DNA from: Cercis canadensis
Lineage: Eukaryota > Streptophyta > Magnoliopsida > Fabales > Fabaceae
Direction: 5' to 3'
DNA length: 64,000 bases
Assembly: GCA_003255065.1 (NCBI GenBank)
Contig: QAOA01000736.1
Coordinates: 205,999-269,998 of the forward strand
How positions within the stretch are numbered: the first letter of the stretch is position 1; every line of letters starts with the position of its first letter. Both the position numbers and the translations under genes were made by a program. This document shows positions 57,352 through 64,000 of this stretch, in pieces. The notes under the pieces were generated by a model, which saw only the letters and a program-made list of their open reading frames with translations, searched no databases and was not told the DNA's origin.

Positions 57352-60300
57352 ATGGAGAAGAGAATGGAAGTAGAACCTGGAGAGGTTGATGAAATGAAGT
57401 GGGTTTATGATTCTTCAGTGGACCATAAAGGCAAGGTTCCTCTCCGAGCTTCGACTGGTTCTTGGAAAGCTTCCCTCTTCATTATTGGTAAGCCATACAT
57501 GCTGCTTGAATCTACTGAAGTTGCAAAATTGGTTAAGAAAAATTCTGGAAAACCCATGTTTTGAAACTTTTCAAATATTCCTATCTTCCCAAAAGTCAGT
57601 TGAAACTATATGGACCCATGCCGTGATAGAAATATATGCTCACTATCTGTTTTCGTTAAATTCCAGTTACAACTTGCTTTTGTTGATTTTATTCTTTTTC
57701 TCCTTTTATTTTCCAGTCAACAATCATAGCCCCAAATGAAAATCCTATTAGTTGAGCACTCGTTATTTTATGATTAAAGTATTAGGTTTAAATGTCATTG
57801 AAACCTAGTGTGATGAGATTTTAGAAGAGTATAGGCAATAGATTATTCCTTGTTTTACAACCTCCGTAAGATTAAAAAAGATGTCCAATATTTTTTTTTG
57901 TTGTTCTATAGAAGAGCACTACTCTGGGAGTTTGGAGAAGGGTGAAAACCACAGAAATCACAATCTAGTTCATTTCATGCTTAAGGGCATGAGCCGTGAC
58001 CAGTGACCACTCAAACTAAAGCCCACAGTGTTGTTGTTCACAAATCATTATCTTCATAAATTTCTATAATTATACAGATAGCTTCAATTAAGTATAAATT
58101 TTAATAGAGTCACATTAATACTTATACTAGTCTATAAATAAAATAGTTGTACCATCAGTGTTGCTCGATGTTGGTAGTGATTTTTCATTCAAGATGCCCA
58201 CTTAAAAAAGAAAAAAACACTAAGCGTGAACTTAACGGCAAACATGGATGCTAGCTGGGCCACAGCAATAACATATTGTAAGTGCTGCTCATCAGTGGCC
58301 CGACCCTATCCTCTACTAAAGAAGCGGCTAAGTTTTTTGAGAACAAGAAAATTATTGATCAGGGCCTCCAACACCTTCCACTAGTTTCTAGATTCTGCCT
58401 AATTAATGAGAATAATATGTACCGAACTCATGATTACCACTACTTTGCCCTTTGAATGAATTTGAATATATGGTCAATCTAGTGCGAATTTTCTGTGCGT
58501 CTTCACTAAGAAAAACTAATACTATAACTGAAAGTTGATAGCATTTTTCTAGTTAACCCAAGATTATTCCTCTGTATCAAGAACACATAGACCTTATGAT
58601 ACTCATCCTACTTGCTCTTTTAGGCCAATATTGAGGAACTTCTAATGGACTTAAGGTTCATGGCCCATGCAAGTTGATTTTTTATTGGTGCTTTTAATTT
58701 TAGAGTAAATTATATATATTCCCATGTAAGGCTTGATGACATTACAAGAACTTCTATTTCTGTAAGATTTTTACAGAACTCTTCTATTTTGAATTTAAGT
58801 ATAACAGAAACTCTCTTCTTGTTTTAACTATAACCATACAAAAATCACTTCTATTTGATTAGTCTAGAGATTACCATTTATCTATATATGAAATCTTGAC
58901 TCATATTTGTTATCTATTCTAGTATTTATTCACCGTAGAGTACAAGAATCATTATATATAGAGGATTCCTCGTATTTCTCATAATTTTCACTCTGCCAGC
59001 TCTTAATGGAATTTGAACACTAGCTTCTTCGATTCCTTTCCTTGTGATTTTATTCCAAGATTATGTTGTTTAATTGGGCAGCAATTGAGTTCAGCGAGAG
59101 GATGAGTTACTTTGGAATAGCTACAAGCTTGGTTCTTTACCTCACCAAGGTAATGCATCAAGACCTAAAGACAGCAGCAAGAAACGTGAACTACTGGGCT
59201 GGTGTCACCACGTTGATGCCACTCTTTGGAGGGTTCTTGGCTGATGCCTACTTGGGCAGATACTCCACAGTATTTGCATCATGCATAGTTTATCTTATGG
59301 TAATTAACCTCATCTAATGTTAAATTTCAATTCATTAACACAATTTACCTGTTGTATATTAATTTTCAATTTCATAGATTTTAACTAAAAAATTATATTC
59401 TTGTGATAAAAACAGGGTTTGGTTCTTCTTACCTGTTCCTGGTTCTTGCCAGAGTTAAGGCCATGTGACACTAGCATGTGCACTGAACCAAGGAAGGTTC
59501 ATGAATTGGTTTTCTTCCTTGCCATTTACTTAATATCAATAGGAACTGGAGGGCATAAACCTTCTTTGGAGAGCTTTGGAGCTGACCAATTTGACGATGA
59601 TCATGCCGAAGAGAGAAGACAGAAGATGTCCTTCTTCAACTGGTGGAACTGTGGCGTCTGCAGTGGAGTCATTATAGGAGTGACACTGATAGTTTATGTG
59701 CAGGACTATGTTAACTGGGGAGTTGCTGATATTATTCTTACAGGGGTCATGGCTTTCTCATTGCTCATCTTCATAATAGGAAGGCCATTTTATCGTTACA
59801 GGTCACCTTCAGGGAGCCCCTTGACTCCAATGTTGCAAGTTCTCGTTGCTGCCATATCCAAAAGAAAGCTTCCCTATCCTTCCAATCCTGCTGCTCAATT
59901 GTATGAAGTTCCAAAGTCCCAGATCACCCATGGAAGGCCTTTGTGCCGCACTGAGAAACTTAAGTAAGTAGCGAATTCACTTAGATTTAATGAGAAAAAG
60001 TTGAAAGGCTTAAGTACAGCTTTTGTCCCTAATTTTTAAAAACTTTCCATTTAGTCCCTTTCATTTCGATTTCAAAAATTTTGTCCCTATAACTGTAATC
60101 CCTCACCCTGACGATAGGTGTAACCCTTAATACAATGTGCTGATCACTTTCAAGAGTTTGATAATGTGGCACTGGCATATGATAATGTGGCAATGACATG
60201 GTTGTGAGGTGGCATGTTAACATGTTTACACATCATCACTTGCAAATGGCTTATAATCATATTCTTGTGATGTTAAATTGACGAATTAAATTGTTCTAAT

Positions 60301-61321
60301 TTAAAAACTATAAGGGTAAAAAATTTATTGAAATTAAAGCTTGAGATACTAAATGGACTAAAATATTATTTAAGCAAAGTTGAAATTATTCCTCTTTGTT
60401 TTGACATAACAAAGATTTATTAATTCTTATGATTTATTGTGTTTCAGATTTCTCGATAAGGCGGCAATTCTTGTTGGGGATGAAAATTTAGCTGAGAAGC
60501 AGAGTCCATGGAAACTTGCAACTGTAACAAAGGTTGAAGAAATGAAGCTTATAATCAACATGATCCCCATTTGGGTATTTACTTTACCATTTGGGATTTG
60601 TATGGCACAAACATCCACATTCTTTATCAAACAAGGAACTACCTTGAACAGAAGAATAGGCAACGGTTTTGAAATCCCCCCTGCTTCAATTATCAGTCTT
60701 ACTGCCATTGGGATGATTGTTTCTGTGGCTATTTATGATAAGATCCTTGTTCCTTTCTTGAGAAAGTTGACTAGAAATGAGCGAGGAATCAACATCCTTC
60801 AGAGGATTGGTTTCGGAATGCTGTTCTCTGTTATCACAATGGTAGTAGCAGCCCTGGTAGAGAAAAAGAGACTTGATGTTGTTGAGAGGAATCCCTTAAA
60901 GAATTCACTTTCTATGAGTGTGTTTTGGTTGGCACCACAGTTCCTTATTATTGGTTTCGGAGATGGGTTTACTCTTGTTGGCTTGCAAGAATACTACTAT
61001 GACCAAGTGCCAGACTCGATGAGAAGCTTAGGCATAGCATTTTTCCTTAGTATGATTGGGGCTGGAAATTTCATCAGTAGTATGCTGATAACAATTGTTG
61101 ATCACATAACAGAAAAGAGTGGCAAGAGTTGGTTTGGTAAGAATCTTACCAATAGTAGATTGGATAGATTCTATTGGCTGCTGGCAACCATAACCACAAT
61201 CAACATGTTCATATTTGTCTACTTTGCTCGTCGGTATTCTTACAAGAATGTACAGAGGATTGGAGTGGCTGATTGCTATGAAGCCAAAAGTGATGATGGT
61301 AGTGCCGGGGCAATGGTTTAA
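57352..61321 (+). CDS. NRT1/PTR family (NPF, POT) transporter, NPF5-like, 4 exons, 591 aa
   Basis: A proton-coupled importer of nitrate, peptides or other small solutes. Exons: 57352-57487, 59082-59299, 59416-59963 and 60448-61321, GT-AG with consistent phases. The start is the ATG of MEKRMEVEPGE. The N-terminus has the WKASLFII first helix. It leads into the ExxER proton-coupling motif, EFSER (48-52). YWAGVTTLMPLFGGFLADAYLGRYS then carries the conserved family loop. GTGGHKPSLESFGADQFDD is the PTR2 signature. The second half has WFAPQFLIIGFGDGFTLVGLQEYYYDQVPDSMRS-type sequence (here WLAPQF). About 12 membrane helices, with a charged central loop, match the roughly 600-residue family norm. The substrate cannot be read from sequence. 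The promoter is duplicated, intron 3 holds a MITE, and the 3' end is duplicated at an N join. Confidence 0.95.
60007..60375. mobile_element. 369-bp MITE in NPF intron 3, perfect 10-bp target duplication
   Basis: Flanked by identical aaagttgaaa at 59997-60006 and 60376-60385. Ends ggcttaagtac...tttgtccct and its inverse (gcttaaataatattttagtcc) form short imperfect terminal repeats. The inside has tttagtccct and gtggcatg phrases like those of the 45081 element, and the length is the same. Non-coding. The duplication size suggests a Mutator-like origin. Confidence 0.78.
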
Positions 61322-61643
61322 GCTATAATATATAGGATCATAAAGAGTCATCCTTTGATAAGGAGAAATATGTCTTGTTTTGCAAGCTATTTCATTGAAT
61401 CTATACTAAATCTTGAAGATCTTAAGCTCACAATTNCGTCGGTATTCTTACAAGAATGTACAGAGGATTGGAGTGGCTGATTGCTATGAAGCCAAAAGTG
61501 ATGATGGTAGTGCCGGGGCAATGGTTTAAGCTATAATATATAGGATCATAGAGAGTCATCCTTTGATAAGGAGAAGTATGTCTTGTTTTGCAAGCTATTT
61601 CATTGAATCTATACTAAATCTTGAAGATCTTAAGCTCACAATT
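61229..61643. repeat. Direct duplication across single N at 61436 (contig-end overlap at NPF 3' end)
   Basis: 61229-61435 is repeated as 61437-61643 with two visible changes (cataaagag versus catagagag, gagaaatatg versus gagaagtatg). The right copy repeats the last about 30 codons and 3' UTR; it is not a second gene. Confidence 0.9.
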
Positions 61644-62110
61644 TAACCATGTTTAGGCTTACTTATTGAATCGACAATTTATATAATCTGATATTTCAAT
61701 CTGCTAATGTCCTTACATCATAAGAACTTTCAATTCATAAGTGAATTTCATGAAATTCACTTATTATAAAAATTTATTAAACTATATAAGTGTTCAAGTC
61801 TTTTATTTGGTGTCAACGGTTAAGTGAATATAATTAAACGTGTAAGATTAAGTCCTTCTTACATCATTGAATAATTTTTCATAGAAAGCATTTATGACCA
61901 ATCAAGCATTGATTTAAACGCTCTTACCATAGATATACCCATAATTTTTTTATTAAATTTTATAATTAATTAGTATTTTGTCATATTATTTCATTTTTAC
62001 GTATAATATGCTTTTAAAACATTAGTAAATATCAACTGTTTAATTGAGTACTTATAGATATCTAATTTATCTAAAATTTAGTCTGCATGATTAACGCAAG
62101 ATATCGCTCA
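61644..62110. other. AT-rich spacer before the LINE
   Basis: No gene or repeat boundary recognised. Confidence 0.5.
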
Positions 62111-64000
62111 TTTTTTTTTTTGGTTGTCAACGGGGCAAAGCCCAACAGAAAGCGGAAACTACCAAAGACTAAACTGGGATAGTCCTGGGTATAGCAACAC
62201 CCATACTGCCTACAAAAAGCAACTCCTGTAAACCATTAGGAGGATCAAAAAAATGCAAAATATTAAAACTAGCCGTGCGACCCTGGCGCGCGATGAAGTT
62301 AGCACATCTATTACACTCCCTGTACACATGCTTGATCTCCACATCCCAATCTAACCTCTGCAAAGCTCTGACTTCTTCGACCAAGGTAAAACATGGATGA
62401 TAAACATTGGAACACTGTTGCAGCAACTGCATGCAACATAAAGAATCAGTTTCAATTTGCACTCTCCGAAAACCCAACGACCAAGCCAAGCGTAACCCAT
62501 ACACTAACCCCCATAATTCAGCATGGGTAATGGAACACTGACCCACCTTGCACCTGAACCCAGCTAAGAACGAACCTGAAGCATCTCTAATAAGCCCCTC
62601 ACAAGCAGCAGCAAGAGACGATCCATTATAAAAAGCCATCGGTATTCAACTTCACCCATTCATTCCTAGGAAAAAGCCAAGCAAGCCGCCTAATTTCTTT
62701 TCGTCTGGCTGGCCTGTTATACTTGTAAACTGTATCCATTACTTCAAACTCCTTGACCCTTGCTAAGATATGGAAAAACATATCCCCTCTACCTTAGACT
62801 GCCCCATTATAAAAAATATACGCGTTCCGAGTTTCCCACAAGGAGTGAACTGCCACCCCAAACACAGGAGCCCAGTTTGCGAGCCCCTTCCCTCAATCCT
62901 CTTTCAGGTTAGCAAGGATCCAATCCTGAAGCATAAACTCAAAAAAACCAACCCACTTACTTGGGTGAACCATCTGATTCCACACATTCTTCATTAGCTG
63001 ACAATCTCTCAACGCATGCAAAGTAGTTTCCAACTCGTGCCCGCACCTAGCACAGATTGGATCAGCAATAAGATGTCTGCTATACCTGCGAAAATTTGTA
63101 AGAATGCTATCGTGCCCCACAAGCCACAAAAAAGATCTGATGCGCTGAGGGCCATCCCAATTCCAAATTGTCTTAAACACGTCTTGCCTATTTCCGTCCG
63201 AGTGATCGACCAAACTAGAATAAGCAGATCTCAAGGAAAAATTCCCATCATTAGACAACCTCCAAGCAAGTTGATCTTCACCTCCATTAGCAGTGGGAGG
63301 TTTGATCCCTGCTATGCGATCATAGATCGCTCTAAGAAGCACACCTTCCAACAACTGCTAGTCCCAACCACCGGACATGGACACAAACTAAGCCACACTG
63401 GCATCCAGAAGCTCTTCCTCAATCTCCCCTGTGATGAAAGTATGCAAGGAATGAAAACCCAGCACCCAGTGGTCTTTCCAAAAAGACACTCCTTGCCCAT
63501 TACCAAGCCTCCAAACCAGATTCTTGGACAAAGCAGGCCACGCTTTGCAAATTCCTTGCCAAGCATTAGAATTTGCAGATCTTAGTTGAACTTGAGGAAC
63601 CAAATATGTTCCACAGCGATACTTCCCTCTCAAAACCTTCACCCAAAGGTCATCCCGTTTATTAACTAAACCCTAACCCAGCTTCATCATGAAAGCTAAG
63701 TTAATTTGTCTGGTATGCCTTAGACCCAGGCCCCCTTGAGATTTAGGACGACAAGTCTTCTCCCAATTCACCAAATGCAACTTTCGATGTTCAATATTAG
63801 AACCCCACAAAAAATTCCTAGTATGCCTATCCAAGTCATCACAAACACCCAGAGGAAGAGAGGTGGTTTGCATGGCATAGTTAGGCATGGCTGAGAGCAC
63901 TGACTGATAGAGAGTGAGCCTTCCTGCTAGAGAAAGAGTATTGGCTTTCCAACTACTAAGTCGTTGCATAACTTTCTCGGTGATATAGTTGAGGAAGGAT
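62111..64000 (-). mobile_element. L1-type LINE, 3' half, decayed; continues past the window edge
   Basis: Minus strand. Poly-A tail is the T run at 62111-62121. From the right edge inward: reverse transcriptase C-terminal part (RLSSWKANTLSLAGRLTL, MPNYAMQTT, CRPKSQGGLGLR; 63969-63673), then KVLRGKYRCG and FWKDHWV. The zinc-binding zf-RVT region follows (FLWLVGHDSILTN, CARCGHELETTLHALRDC; 63354-62893). Last is an RNase H domain (62639-62169) with HAELWGL and IETDS. One frame runs from the edge to about 62640 but is cut by stops at 63673, near 63390-63345 and at 62893. A one-base frameshift then precedes the RNase H. The last catalytic Asp of RNase H appears as Asn (RCANFIA). Not mobile on its own. 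Confidence 0.9.

Noticed and set aside
61437..61643. Second NPF gene fragment
   Set aside because: Near-identical copy of the 3' end starting at an N; contig overlap, not a tandem gene.
1..64000. CRISPR array, bacterial operon, integron or phage features
   Set aside because: No regularly spaced repeats or prokaryotic gene organisation; all supported genes are plant nuclear genes with introns.

Overview
The window is nuclear DNA of a flowering plant, most likely a woody or outcrossing eudicot. Evidence: AT-rich intergenic DNA, GT-AG introns, cytosolic-type tRNA genes, and plant-only protein families (tau-class GST, PRONE-type RopGEF, DIR1-like lipid-transfer protein, NPF transporter, BPP-like microtubule protein). 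No species can be named from the sequence alone. No prokaryotic features, CRISPR arrays or organelle insertions were seen.

Layout. 0.7-2.5 kb: an intact two-exon tau GST on the minus strand with two decayed GST tails beside it, one split by a small transposon with a 9-bp target duplication. 4.5 kb: tRNA-Leu(UAA). 7.4-10.4 kb: a seven-exon RopGEF. 10.8 and 12.2 kb: tRNA-Pro(AGG) and tRNA-Asp(GUC). 12.6-17.5 kb: a DIR1-like lipid-transfer cluster with one intact gene, one frameshifted copy and one copy reduced to its last exon and 3' flank. The cluster is invaded by a 1.3-kb TIR transposon and a large LTR-like block. 21.4-23.1 kb: a five-exon gene for a small protein ending GNWWQGSLYY. 31.6-32.0 kb: a two-exon gene for an 80-aa secreted six-cysteine peptide. 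33.6 kb: tRNA-Ala(AGC). 34.5-37.7 kb: a nine-exon PI31-type proteasome regulator. 39.0-39.5 kb: a single-exon membrane protein of unknown function. 46.4-48.8 kb: a BPP-like basic, Ser-rich protein. 55.9-56.3 kb: a subtilase relic. 57.4-61.3 kb: a four-exon NPF (NRT1/PTR) transporter with a duplicated promoter and a MITE in intron 3. 62.1-64.0 kb: a decayed L1-type LINE that runs off the right edge.

The genes do not form a pathway; they are ordinary independent plant genes separated by repeat-rich DNA. The most striking large-scale pattern is structural. Fourteen single-N positions occur. At twelve of them the bases after the N repeat the bases before it with about 1-3% differences and some indels. 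These look like unmerged overlaps between contig ends (probably two haplotypes), not real tandem duplications. One of them records a transposon present/absent polymorphism with an exact empty site. I found no convincing undescribed multi-gene system. The best leads are the polymorphic insertion with its GC-rich cargo, the small Cys-rich peptide gene, the near-perfect 71-bp hairpin, minimal overlapping uORFs on two genes, and the duplicated NPF promoter.
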